Below the pieces are notes generated by a model. That model ran no database searches and had not been told where the DNA came from. It saw only the letters and a list, made by a program, of their open reading frames with translations. A stretch of 64,000 nt of DNA from Rhodohalobacter sp. SW132 (GTDB lineage: Bacteria > Bacteroidota > Rhodothermia > Balneolales > Balneolaceae). Position 1 is the stretch's first letter; the number at the start of each line of letters is the position of its first letter. The stretch spans positions 86,430-150,429 of the forward strand of contig NZ_QUOK01000013.1 in the NCBI RefSeq assembly GCF_003390325.1. The letters are read 5' to 3'. Position numbers and translations under genes: made by a program. Positions 42,665 through 51,454 of the stretch are shown here, in pieces.

Positions 42665-44366
42665 AAATCTGGTTGAGCTTACAAAACGTTCAAGGTTCTG
42701 GCAATCACACAATACACCGGATACCGGTTCTTCCGCATGGAATTATGTCACCCTGGGGATCGCCCTGCTGGTATCTATTCCCATTTTTACGATTATCGCC
42801 AATTTGTTTGTTTCAAGCGGTGATGTGTGGCAGCATCTCGCTTCCACAGTTCTGCCGGATTACATAACAAACTCACTATGGCTGATGATTGGCGTGGGAA
42901 TTGGTGTGTTTGTCATCGGGGTGGGAACCGCCTGGCTGGTGACGATGTGTTCATTTCCCGGGAGCCGCCAGTTTCGCTGGCTGCTGATTTTACCGATGGC
43001 CGTTCCCGCCTATCTCCTCGCCTACACCTACACCGATTTTCTTGCCTTTACCGGCCCGGTACAAAACGCCCTTCGCGGAATAACCGGCTGGGGATATGGC
43101 GATTACTGGTTCCCGAACATCCGATCGCTGTGGGGCGCCATCGTATTGATGTCACTCGTTTTTTTTCCCTATGTGTACCTTCTCACACGCGCGGCCTTCC
43201 TGGAACAATCCGCATCACTCCTTGAAGCGAGCCGAAGCCTGGGGGCATCATCAACACAAAGCTTTTTCAAAATTGCGCTTCCGCTTGCACGTCCGTCTAT
43301 CGCAGCCGGCATGGCACTCGCACTGATGGAGACACTCAACGATTTCGGAACAGTGGATTATTTCGGAGTTCAGACGTTTACTACGGGAATCTACCGTACC
43401 TGGTTCGGTTTGGGTGAACGGGTAGCCGCCGCACAGCTATCTGCTTTCCTGATGATTTTTATCCTCTTCCTGATTTTGCTCGAACGCTGGTCCCGGTCTA
43501 AAATGGATACCAAACAGAACAGCACCGGTCGCTACAAAAGGCTCACAATCTATAAACTCAGCGGGTGGAAAGCCTGGGGAAGTACACTTTTTTGCTCCAT
43601 TCCAATTCTATTTGGTTTCGCCATTCCAGTGGGCATTCTGGTTGAAATGATGATCACCAATTTCGACAGTGCCGTCGATTCACGTTTTATTCAATTCAGC
43701 CTCAATACCATCCTTGTTGCCATCATCGCAGGTTTTGTCGCCCTCCTGGTTGCGCTGATCCTTGCATACGGCACCCGCCTGAAACCGACTTGGCTTACAA
43801 AATCAGCCACAAAAATAGGCTCGATGGGATACGCCATTCCCGGATCGGTGATCGCAGTGGGTATTTTGATTCCGTTCGGATGGGCAGACAATACACTCGA
43901 CAGCTGGATGCGCGATACCTTCGGAATCTCCACCGGACTGATTTTGAGCGGTTCCATCGTAGCGCTGATTTTTGCATACGTTGTACGATTTCTCGCCGTG
44001 GCTTTTAATACTGTGGAGGCAAGCCTCGGAAAAATCACACATAACATGGACGAAGCGGCCCAGGGAATGGGCTTCAAGTATGGAAAAATCCTCAGAAAAA
44101 TCCATATTCCTATGATGTCCGGAAGTCTCTTTGCAGCAATTATGCTGGTGGTTGTGGATGTTATTAAAGAACTCCCGGCCACACTAATTGTGCGCCCGTT
44201 CAATTTTGATACGCTCGCTGTTCAGGTCTACCGGCTGGCATCCGATGAGCGGCTGGCAGAATCATCCGGTGCCGCGCTCGCAATCGTCCTGGTTGGATTG
44301 ATTCCCGTTTTCATTCTCAGCCGTTCTATCGCTAAGACACGTAAGACTGATCAGGATAAAATCTAA
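42657..44366 (+). CDS. fbpB: Iron(III) ABC transporter permease, fused two-half form (FbpB-like)
   Basis: The gene encodes a 569-residue inner-membrane protein with about 12 predicted transmembrane segments in two homologous halves. The ABC permease coupling (EAA) motifs are EASRSLGASSTQSFFKIALPLARPSI near 190-215 and EAAQGMGFKYGKILRKIHIPMM near 467-488. This duplicated layout is typical of FbpB/SfuB ferric-iron permeases. It would move iron from the FbpA-like protein at 45710. No ATPase subunit is in the window. It ends 14 nt from the convergent patatin gene. Confidence 0.88.
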   Translation: MIKNLVELTKRSRFWQSHNTPDTGSSAWNYVTLGIALLVSIPIFTIIANLFVSSGDVWQHLASTVLPDYITNSLWLMIGVGIGVFVIGVGTAWLVTMCSFPGSRQFRWLLILPMAVPAYLLAYTYTDFLAFTGPVQNALRGITGWGYGDYWFPNIRSLWGAIVLMSLVFFPYVYLLTRAAFLEQSASLLEASRSLGASSTQSFFKIALPLARPSIAAGMALALMETLNDFGTVDYFGVQTFTTGIYRTWFGLGERVAAAQLSAFLMIFILFLILLERWSRSKMDTKQNSTGRYKRLTIYKLSGWKAWGSTLFCSIPILFGFAIPVGILVEMMITNFDSAVDSRFIQFSLNTILVAIIAGFVALLVALILAYGTRLKPTWLTKSATKIGSMGYAIPGSVIAVGILIPFGWADNTLDSWMRDTFGISTGLILSGSIVALIFAYVVRFLAVAFNTVEASLGKITHNMDEAAQGMGFKYGKILRKIHIPMMSGSLFAAIMLVVVDVIKELPATLIVRPFNFDTLAVQVYRLASDERLAESSGAALAIVLVGLIPVFILSRSIAKTRKTDQDKI

Positions 44367-44380
44367 ACCGGCGCAATTAA

Positions 44381-45277
44381 TTACAGCGCCATCGACACCG
44401 CTTCCCGCCCAATAGCGATGTTCCGGTTTGCCTGTTCGTTCGAAAAGTTCAGGCTGTCTCCCAGTGGTTCATGAGGAGAGTAAAGCTCAGCTTTGTAGAC
44501 TTTATACGGCTCGCCATTGCTTTTTTTAAGAACGGCACCCTGTTCTTCTGCCTGTCTGACGAGATCATTAATCTGGACAAATTGCCGCAGATCTTTCATA
44601 AAGATCTCCTCCAGCATAATATTCAGCGTCTGTATGGATATATCCACCAGGTCTTTCACCTTCCTGCGTTCGCCATTCCCTTCAAAGGGACGACAGGTTA
44701 TAAACACCACTTCATTAGGAGTAAAGTCTTTCAGGATTCTGCCTACCGGGTTGATATGGCGAACTCCACCATCCACATGCAGCTCATTATCCAGTTTGAT
44801 CGGATCAAAAACCACGGGAATCGCCGTGCTTGCAATCACAGCGTCAAGGTGATTCCATGGCACCATCATTGGCCGGCCGATATGTTCTTTATAAGCGCCG
44901 GTCTCAATATTCACCGTGCCACAGTAAAAATCCATCCTGAACTGGTTGCCGACAGACTCCCGTAGTTTTTTTCGAAGCGGTGTATTATCAAAAAAACCAA
45001 GTGTTGGTTTATCTACGCCTAGTTTATGCAACAGAAAACTTCTTGCTTTTCGGTCAATTCTGCGCCTTTTCAGCACCTGTTCTTCCCTGAGTTCCTGCCA
45101 GATTTTAACCAGATCATCCGATTTACCTGTAGCCACCATCACGCCATTCAGGGCTCCAACACTAATGCCCGCTACTGCATCCGGTTTCCATCCCTTTTTT
45201 GTAAGCTGCTCAATCACACCGGCCTGAAATGCCCCTTTTGCACCCCCGCCGCTCATTATTAGTACTCGATTTGCCAT
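44381..45277 (-). CDS. Patatin-like phospholipase family protein
   Basis: The gene encodes a 298-residue protein with the patatin layout. The oxyanion loop SGGGAKGAFQAG is at 9-20, the nucleophile Ser39 is in AGISVGALNG, and the DGG box with catalytic Asp is near 168-170 (ELHVDGGVRHIN). It should hydrolyse acyl chains from phospholipids or related lipids; there is no signal peptide, so it is probably cytoplasmic. The frame is open to 45415, but the ATG at 45277 is preceded by GGAG six nt upstream and starts right at the domain. Confidence 0.9.
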   Translation of the reverse strand: MANRVLIMSGGGAKGAFQAGVIEQLTKKGWKPDAVAGISVGALNGVMVATGKSDDLVKIWQELREEQVLKRRRIDRKARSFLLHKLGVDKPTLGFFDNTPLRKKLRESVGNQFRMDFYCGTVNIETGAYKEHIGRPMMVPWNHLDAVIASTAIPVVFDPIKLDNELHVDGGVRHINPVGRILKDFTPNEVVFITCRPFEGNGERRKVKDLVDISIQTLNIMLEEIFMKDLRQFVQINDLVRQAEEQGAVLKKSNGEPYKVYKAELYSPHEPLGDSLNFSNEQANRNIAIGREAVSMAL

Positions 45278-45490
45278 ATTCATCTCCGTTAATTCCAGTT
45301 TTTGACCTATTGAGGCTCTCTCTGCTTTGCCCCATATCTCGAAATGTAGGAAATTTAACGGTTTGTACATAAGGTAAATAAATACCTCAGCCCTAAAAAA
45401 ACCGTTTAGCCTCACTTTGTACAGATCGTGTAACTACCTGATGAAAAGAGTCTAATGTCAGGGCAATTTTGATTTGCCAAGTCAATCAAA

Positions 45491-45665
45491 TAGCCTCATC
45501 CGCTGACTGTTCACGTCATCGGATGAGTGGATAGGGCTACATGTTACTCTGTCAGCTTATGCGATGGATTATGTAAAGGTTGGACAATTCACCGGATGAA
45601 GCGAATTCATCCGGTGAAGATTTACACTAAACATACCCGTAGATACATCAAAAACACGACACCAA
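45491..45665 (-). repeat. Dispersed intergenic repeat, copy C
   Basis: About 170 bp match copy A at 4957-5128 in inverse orientation along most of the length. The hairpin TTCACCGGATGAA (45588-45600) / TTCATCCGGTGAA (45606-45618) is identical. The second hairpin (about 45495-45525, TCATCCGCTGAC / GTCATCGGATGA) has one mismatch. It occupies much of the 45278-45709 spacer between the patatin gene and the iron-binding protein gene. I saw nothing else in that spacer. Confidence 0.75.
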
Positions 45666-45709
45666 ACGGTTTAAAAAAATCATCTTTTTATGGTATAATC
45701 CGCTGATTT

Positions 45710-46729
45710 TTACCGCCAGCCGGCACGGTCCATCAAGCGAATAGCATCCGGATTGTTTGCTCCATAGGAGGTTACGTTCACCGCATCGCTTTCAAATGTA
45801 CCGAACTCATCCAGTACACCCGGTAGTTCCATCCCATCCAGAATGGGAAACTCATTGTTTGCAACGGAATAGAGCTGCTGCGCATCTTCAGTGGCCAGGT
45901 ACTCAAGAAAACGGATAGCATTTTCACGGTTTGGCGAATTCCGGGTAATTCCCGCACCGCTGATGTTTACATGTGCGCCGCCATACTCCTCACCCGGAAA
46001 ATAGATCGCAACCTGGTCGGCTACATCACGGTCTGCCTGGTTGGATGAGTTCACCAGTCGCGCCAGGTAGTAGTGATTGGCAAGGGCAATATCGCACACA
46101 CCTGCAGCAACCGCCCGGATCTGATCCGTATCACCGCCCTGTGGTGTCTGTGCAAAGTTGGAAACCAGGCCGCGCGCCCACTCTTCAGTATCCTCAATCC
46201 CATGAGTTTCAATCAGTGAGGCAACCAGCGACTGATTGTAGATATTATTCGAGGAGCGCACGCAAAGTCGACCCTCCCATTTCTCATCGGCCAGCTCCCA
46301 GTATCCTTCCAGTTCAGATACATCCACGCGGTCTTTGTGATAAATCAGCCCCCTCACGCGCCTGGATAGCCCGATCCACTCGCCATCCGCATCACGGAGC
46401 TCTTCGGGAATTACGCTATTTAACTGATCCGACTCATACGCCTGAAGCACTCCCGCCTGTTTGGCGCGCCATAACCGTCCAGCATCCACCGTAATCAAAA
46501 TATCGGCCGGACTGTTTATTCCTTCACTATTGATTCGCTCAATCAGCTCGTCACTTCCGCCTTCAATCAAATTAACCTCAATACCGGTCTCCTCCGTAAA
46601 ATTTTCATAGAGTTCCATATCCGTATCATAATGGCGGCTCGAATAAATGTTCACCTCATCGCCCGGAGTACAAGAGAAGATTAAAAATGATATCAATACC
46701 CATATCGCAGTATATTGGAACTGTTTCAT
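45710..46729 (-). CDS. fbpA: Iron(III) ABC transporter substrate-binding lipoprotein (FbpA/FutA-like)
   Basis: The gene encodes a 339-residue lipoprotein (lipobox LIFSCTPG, Cys near 20). The mature part is the class of transferrin-like ferric-iron binders: NIYSSRHYDTDMELYENF, TGIEVNLIEGG, and late Tyr-rich ligand segments around 215-220 (ANHYYLARL). Tyrosines there bind ferric iron in FbpA. It belongs with the permease at 42657, from which it is separated by the patatin gene and a repeat. An operator-like dyad lies just upstream. Confidence 0.9.
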   Translation of the reverse strand: MKQFQYTAIWVLISFLIFSCTPGDEVNIYSSRHYDTDMELYENFTEETGIEVNLIEGGSDELIERINSEGINSPADILITVDAGRLWRAKQAGVLQAYESDQLNSVIPEELRDADGEWIGLSRRVRGLIYHKDRVDVSELEGYWELADEKWEGRLCVRSSNNIYNQSLVASLIETHGIEDTEEWARGLVSNFAQTPQGGDTDQIRAVAAGVCDIALANHYYLARLVNSSNQADRDVADQVAIYFPGEEYGGAHVNISGAGITRNSPNRENAIRFLEYLATEDAQQLYSVANNEFPILDGMELPGVLDEFGTFESDAVNVTSYGANNPDAIRLMDRAGWR

Positions 46730-46760
46730 CGAAAGTGATCGTCTGTTTTAAGTGATGTTT

Positions 46761-46783
46761 TTATTTAGACCAATTCTAAATAA
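46761..46783. promoter_or_regulatory. 23-bp operator-like dyad upstream of fbpA
   Basis: TTATTTAGA (46761-46769) and TCTAAATAA (46775-46783) form a perfect 9-bp dyad around CCAAT. It lies 32 bp upstream of the minus-strand fbpA start. It is symmetrical and A/T-rich, like metalloregulator (DtxR/MntR or Fur family) operators, which fits the iron-transport gene. No regulator gene is adjacent. Confidence 0.6.
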
Positions 46784-46880
46784 TAATCCTCTGAGTGTCA
46801 ACCTCTATTTTTTTTGATACTGCTTATTGTTCAGAATACTTTCCGGCGCTTGTTCAGAAATCATCAACGTTTAAGGCTTC

Positions 46881-47870
46881 ATGAAAAAAATCCAGCTCAT
46901 TCAAACCGGCGGCACCATTGCCATGCACTCCCATGAGGGAAAACCCGAACTCGATATCAACAAGTTCACGAACCTGCTCCATAAAGAGATACCAGAGCTA
47001 TCCGAGATTGCCGATCTGAGTACAGAGCAGCTTTTTTTTAAGGATAGTTCGGACATCACACCCGGCCACTGGAAAACGCTTAGCCTCCATATCAGGGATA
47101 ATTATGAACGGTTTGATGGATTTGTGGTCCTGCACGGAACCGATACCATGGCCTATACTGCATCAGCCCTTTCTTTTTCTCTTACCAATCTTGGAAAACC
47201 GATTATTTTCACCGGCAGCCAGGTACCGATGAGCAACATCCGCAGTGATGCACACCGGAATGTAATAAACGCCGTGGAACTGGCCACGCATCCTGTGTTT
47301 GATGTGGCGATCTGTTTTAACGACACTCTCTTTAGAGGTAACCGCTCTACCAAAATGAGCATTGGTGATTTCAACGCCTTTACATCGCCAAACTACCCTT
47401 CACTGGCGGAAGTGGGAATTGAAATTTCGCTCAATACAAAATATTCCAAACCGTCGAGTGACCTTCGGTGCAATCCTCTTTTCGATAACTCCATCCATGT
47501 TGTAAAAATCTATCCCGGGCTCAACCCCGAAATGCTCAGCTGCATCGATTTGTCACGCACAAAAGCGGTGATTCTGGAAGCGTTCGGCAGCGGCAACGTT
47601 CCGGTAGATGACGGGCACAGCCTGATTCCGTTCATGGAAACGTGCCGGGAGTACAACTGTCATGTGATCATCACTTCGCAGGCGCCATATGACTCAGTGG
47701 ATCTGAATCAGTATAAAAGCGGCAGGGAAGCCAAAAAGATAGGTGCCCTCAGCGCCGGAGATATGACCATGGAAGCAACCATCACGAAGGTGATGTATCT
47801 TTTGGGCGAGGAAATGGATGAAGAGACCTTCAGAAGTGAGTTTGAGAGAAATATTGCGGGAGAGAGGTAG
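46881..47870 (+). CDS. ansA: Type I asparaginase
   Basis: The gene encodes a 329-residue enzyme. The first active-site threonine is in QTGGTIAM (Thr12) and the second is in LHGTDTMAYTASAL (Thr87-Asp88). The length and lack of a signal peptide fit the cytoplasmic low-affinity AnsA type, which hydrolyses asparagine to aspartate and ammonia. It is divergent from fbpA (about 150 nt) and ends with a hairpin terminator. Confidence 0.92.
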   Translation: MKKIQLIQTGGTIAMHSHEGKPELDINKFTNLLHKEIPELSEIADLSTEQLFFKDSSDITPGHWKTLSLHIRDNYERFDGFVVLHGTDTMAYTASALSFSLTNLGKPIIFTGSQVPMSNIRSDAHRNVINAVELATHPVFDVAICFNDTLFRGNRSTKMSIGDFNAFTSPNYPSLAEVGIEISLNTKYSKPSSDLRCNPLFDNSIHVVKIYPGLNPEMLSCIDLSRTKAVILEAFGSGNVPVDDGHSLIPFMETCREYNCHVIITSQAPYDSVDLNQYKSGREAKKIGALSAGDMTMEATITKVMYLLGEEMDEETFRSEFERNIAGER

Positions 47871-47879
47871 AAGACATTT

Positions 47880-47926
47880 CAAAAAAAAACGGGCAAAGAC
47901 TAACGCCTCTGCCCGAATTTTACTTT
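47880..47926. terminator. Bidirectional terminator between ansA and the subtilase gene
   Basis: CGGGCA (47890-47895) pairs with TGCCCG (47910-47915). A run of nine A lies on the left and an A/T-rich AATTTTACTTT lies on the right, so it can serve both convergent genes. Confidence 0.65.
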
Positions 47927-47958
47927 CTTAAATTAACGGGTTCATTGAATCGAAGATT

Positions 47959-49422
47959 CTACAGCCCAACAGCGGTTGCTGCATTAACTCTTCCCTGTCC
48001 ATAGAACGGGCTACGACCGTTACCATCTATTTTATCAGACGCACGTTCAAGTTCCCTGGATAGCTGAGCGGGATTTATTCTGGGAGTATCTGCTTTAATC
48101 AGTGCAGCTACACCTGCTGCGTGAGGTGAAGCCATACTCGTGCCTGAAAGACCTAAAATAAAAGCGCCAGTCTGACATTGAGGAATCTGAAGACTGAAAG
48201 TTGAACATCCAGCCCATACCGGGGATGCAAATCCTCCGGGTGCAGCAGCATTAATCGCACTTCCAAAGTTTGTATATGGAGCTACTGCGTCTATATTTTG
48301 CCATGGTCCATTTACACCCGCTGTTGCTTCAGGCCCGGTTGCCGACACACAGAAGACTCCCGGAGCGTCACAATAAGAGGCAAAAAGGCTTGGTGCTCGT
48401 AATGATCCGCCCTCAACAGGAACGATATTACGATTCAGATCTACTGCTGAATTTCCGGCAGCTACAACGATCAGTGTACCCTGCTGACGCACATAATTAG
48501 TCACATTATTGATCAGTGAAACAAAACCGGGGTTGGCACTCTTTAGAAAGAGTCCACCCAGACTCATATTCGCTATATCTGCGCCATTATCTGCAGCATA
48601 TAACATACCTGCTAATACTGCGCCGGTTGGACAACTTCCGTTAACATTACAAACTTTCACTCCCATCAGTGTGGTTTTTGAAGTGACACCCGCCGCTGCT
48701 AACGCATTACTACTTACTGTGGCTGCTACGTGAGTCCCGTGATAGTGTAAATCTGCTATTGGATGGGCACCGGGGAAAATTACATTTACTATAGCATCAT
48801 CGCCGGGAATGAATGAAACTGAACGGTCCAGGTCAACCAGGCCCGCAAGATCAGGGTATGTATAGTCAATACCGGTATCCAGAATAGCTACAGTAACATC
48901 TGAGGAACCTGTTTTACCTGCAGCCCATGCATCAGGTGCAGAAATGGCGTTCAGGTGCCACTGTCTTGCAAAGAAAAATGCAGTTTCAGGATTGTCATTC
49001 ATTATTCCCAAGTCAGAAATTTGTGCATCATGAACTCCGTCAGTTTTGATAGACTCCAGTTGAATTTCAACTTCAGCTTCAACCAGACTTACTCCGTTTA
49101 TACCTGCAAGTTCAATTGCTTCTTCTTCACTAATACCGCTGATCAGTGCAAAGCCGGCACCCTCATGAGAAAAGAGAATTTCACCTCCTTTCGAGGCTAC
49201 AAACTCACCAAGATCCCTGCGAATAAAGTTTCTGTTTGCTGCCAGTATAAAATTTCCAGTTTCAGCATTTATTTCAGATGCTGAGTTGCCCATAATGGAG
49301 TTTAATTCAGATGTTTTGCTCTCCGATGTTTGCGAATCCAACACCGTATTATCACAACCTATTAAGATTGCTGTAAGTAAAATTACAAGGAGTGGGAGAT
49401 AAAATAGTTTATTGATTCTCAT
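47959..49422 (-). CDS. S8 family serine peptidase (subtilase) lipoprotein
   Basis: The gene encodes a 487-residue protein with a lipoprotein signal (ILIGCD, Cys23). A propeptide-like region (about 55-125) resembles the I9 inhibitor fold (FVASKGGEILFSHEGAGFALISGISEEEA). The catalytic domain has the triad Asp182 (AILDTGIDYTYPDL), His228 (YHGTHVAATVSS) and Ser429 (LSGTSMASPHAAGVAALI). Asn324 in AAGNS is the oxyanion residue. It would be anchored outside the cytoplasmic membrane and degrade proteins. The start is the ATG at 49422. Confidence 0.93.
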   Translation of the reverse strand: MRINKLFYLPLLVILLTAILIGCDNTVLDSQTSESKTSELNSIMGNSASEINAETGNFILAANRNFIRRDLGEFVASKGGEILFSHEGAGFALISGISEEEAIELAGINGVSLVEAEVEIQLESIKTDGVHDAQISDLGIMNDNPETAFFFARQWHLNAISAPDAWAAGKTGSSDVTVAILDTGIDYTYPDLAGLVDLDRSVSFIPGDDAIVNVIFPGAHPIADLHYHGTHVAATVSSNALAAAGVTSKTTLMGVKVCNVNGSCPTGAVLAGMLYAADNGADIANMSLGGLFLKSANPGFVSLINNVTNYVRQQGTLIVVAAGNSAVDLNRNIVPVEGGSLRAPSLFASYCDAPGVFCVSATGPEATAGVNGPWQNIDAVAPYTNFGSAINAAAPGGFASPVWAGCSTFSLQIPQCQTGAFILGLSGTSMASPHAAGVAALIKADTPRINPAQLSRELERASDKIDGNGRSPFYGQGRVNAATAVGL

Positions 49423-50086
49423 AGCGTGTATGATCTTATTTAAAGTTTAGTAAGTATTTTAGTGTCAAATATTTTTCTATTTTTATTTTTACGAATAATA
49501 GAATGATGCTAATTAACATATTTTAATAAATCTGAAATAGTTAGTATTTATTAATATTTGTATGCGAATTATAAGTACATGCATATCAATCTCTTAATTG
49601 AATATTACCTACAATATTTTTTTAACTGGCTCTTCATTTTAAAAAAATGGAGAGAATCCTTGATTTAAAGCATTTTAAAAAAATTGAATTTCTTAGCATT
49701 CTTAGAGGGCTTTGCAAAACCAGGGATTTTGTCATAGTTCAAGACTAGAGTGGAATCGGACCCGGAGCGTATGTACAATACGTGAGGATTTCGATTCCAC
49801 GATAACACCGAAATTTGACGAAAGCACGGCTTTGCAAAGCCCTCTCTTAGTGCCTGTGTTATTTTGAAAGAGAGCTTATAGAATGCCAGACATAATTCTG
49901 GTTTAAAGAATTGAACACAGCGAACCTGGAGCAGTAACAGAACAGAGTTATGGTAAATCGAGCCAACTGTTTATACTCCGAAGTTAAATAGGTCTGCAAA
50001 GGCATAAAAAATGAAAATGAAACAGAAATCTGTATATTTTGGAAATTGACTTTTAAAAATCTTCCATCAAATTTCTGATATACGTT
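49423..50086. other. Intergenic region holding an inverted-repeat element
   Basis: Apart from the 142-bp fold-back element at 49704-49845, this 664-nt region is A/T-rich, with no support for a gene. A short minus-strand frame at 49859-50242 overlaps the exonuclease gene and looks spurious. It contains the shared upstream region of the divergent subtilase and exonuclease genes. Confidence 0.5.
49704..49845. repeat. 142-bp fold-back element with nested hairpin
   Basis: AGAGGGCTTTGCAAA (49704-49718) and TTTGCAAAGCCCTCT (49831-49845) are perfect 15-bp inverted ends. Inside, GTGGAATCG (49750-49758) pairs with CGATTCCAC (49792-49800), and within that CGTAT (49768-49772) pairs with ATACG (49778-49782). 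No reading frame. The element also carries CCGGAGCGTATG, a word shared with the element at 51028. Confidence 0.65.
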
Positions 50087-50797
50087 ATGTTTTTTGTATT
50101 CGATGTAGAAACCATACCCGATTTTCAGTTTCTCAGGCAGGTATTGAATAATCATGATGCGGCCGAAGATGACCTTCTTATTGAGGCAAGCGAGCAGTTG
50201 ACGCGAAATAACAGCGGATTTCTTCCGCCAATGTACCACCACATGATCTCATGGGTTGGCCTATGGGTGGAAAACACCGGAAAACCGGTGAAAAAAGTTG
50301 GGTGGAACGGAACTGACGAAAAAGAGGGACTGGTTCAGCTATTTGATGCGCTGCTCACCTACAAAGATTTTGGATTGATACACCACAACGGCCGCGGATT
50401 CGACCTGCCGCTGATCACCTATCGCGCGATGCATCACAACATGCAGATGCCGGTGAGACTCAGCCACTACGATATTCGCTACCGCTTCAGCAAGGCGAAC
50501 ATTGATCTGATGGATGAATTCAGCAATTACGGCGCAAGTTCCTATCCAAAACTGAAACACCTTGGCCACCTGATCGGCGTTCCATTTAAACAGACGGGAG
50601 AAGGCAATGAAGTACTGAAGATGTATCGCAACGAAGAACTCGAAAAAATTGAGCATTACTGTTATGAAGACGTGATGGCCACCTACGTTGTCTGGCTGCG
50701 GATGAAATATACCACAGGTGATATTTCGGAGGATGTATTCAGCAACCTGAATGAACGTGCTATAGCCAAACTTCGCGAAATTCAGGGGCAGGAATAG
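50087..50797 (+). CDS. Predicted 3'-5' exonuclease related to the PolB exonuclease domain
   Basis: The gene encodes a 236-residue protein. DEDD-type exonuclease motifs are present: FVFDVETIP (Exo I, about 3-11), HHNGRGFDLPLITYRA (Exo II, about 99-114) and HYCYEDVMATYVVWL (Exo III-type Tyr/Asp, about 190-205). It matches the DNA_pol_B_exo2 type, which lacks a polymerase domain. It should trim 3' ends of DNA; its pathway is unknown. No partner gene is adjacent. Confidence 0.88.
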   Translation: MFFVFDVETIPDFQFLRQVLNNHDAAEDDLLIEASEQLTRNNSGFLPPMYHHMISWVGLWVENTGKPVKKVGWNGTDEKEGLVQLFDALLTYKDFGLIHHNGRGFDLPLITYRAMHHNMQMPVRLSHYDIRYRFSKANIDLMDEFSNYGASSYPKLKHLGHLIGVPFKQTGEGNEVLKMYRNEELEKIEHYCYEDVMATYVVWLRMKYTTGDISEDVFSNLNERAIAKLREIQGQE

Positions 50798-51027
50798 CCC
50801 ATTAATGTTCTATTTCGATTTATGTTGAGAAGCCTTCATTGCATGTTTTCTGAAAATCTTTGACAATTGCCTTTTTACATCTATCGGTATTTTTCAACAG
50901 TTATAGATGAATATAAAGCCATCAGTCAGTAAATCGTTATGTATAAGAGGGCTTTAATTTCTATTTCTACACATATTATAATTATAAGAATTATAGTTTC
51001 AGGTAAATATCTATGATATAGACCAGA

Positions 51028-51241
51028 ATCCAACCGGCCTTGGCAGTGTGAATGAGGTGGGTAGGTTGACCGGAGCGTATGAGATTGCTTGTATAAAGCA
51101 CACCGGCCGGATCTTTTAAACTCTATCTGAGAGTTGCGGACCATTGCTTTATACATCTCATAGCGGAGGGAAACCTCCGAATGAGCAATGGCACAGCCCG
51201 GTGGTTTTTGGTTACTTTTTGACACCAAAAAGTAACAGGCT
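51028..51241. repeat. Complex intergenic element with several hairpins
   Basis: TATAAAGCA (51092-51100) pairs with TGCTTTATA (51145-51153) and ATGAGAT (51079-51085) with ATCTCAT (51155-51161). CGGAGG-GAAA-CCTCCG (51164-51179) is a hairpin with a GNRA-type tetraloop. GTTACTTTTTG (51211-51221) and CAAAAAGTAAC (51226-51236) form an 11-bp stem. No gene is apparent. It occupies most of the informative part of the 50798-51454 spacer, and the remainder is unremarkable. Confidence 0.6.
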
Positions 51242-51386
51242 AAAGTAATTGTTACGATCACACGATTTCGTGTTACCCATACAAAATAGAATAGAGCAAA
51301 TTTTCGAAAAACTTATCCGATGACTGCGAGGTTGTACATCGTTACACAACACTCCCCCATCAATCTTCATTGAAACAGGGATAGAT

Positions 51387-51419
51387 TTTGGTCCCTCTGA
51401 TATCTACCTTCTATCTTTA
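51387..51419 (+). promoter_or_regulatory. Candidate promoter of the yicC-gmk-rpoZ-coaBC operon
   Basis: TTTG (51387-51390), 21 nt, then TATCTTTA (51412-51419), one mismatch from TAnnTTTG. It would give a leader of about 30 nt before the yicC ATG at 51455. Confidence 0.45.
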
Positions 51420-51454
51420 TTTATTCAACCACAAATTTTGCAAAAGCAACGTTT

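Noticed and set aside
49859..50242. 127-residue minus-strand frame
   Set aside because: It overlaps the start of the well-supported exonuclease gene and has non-coding-like composition.
50926..51261. 111-residue minus-strand frame
   Set aside because: It is a by-product of the hairpin-rich element at 51028-51241.
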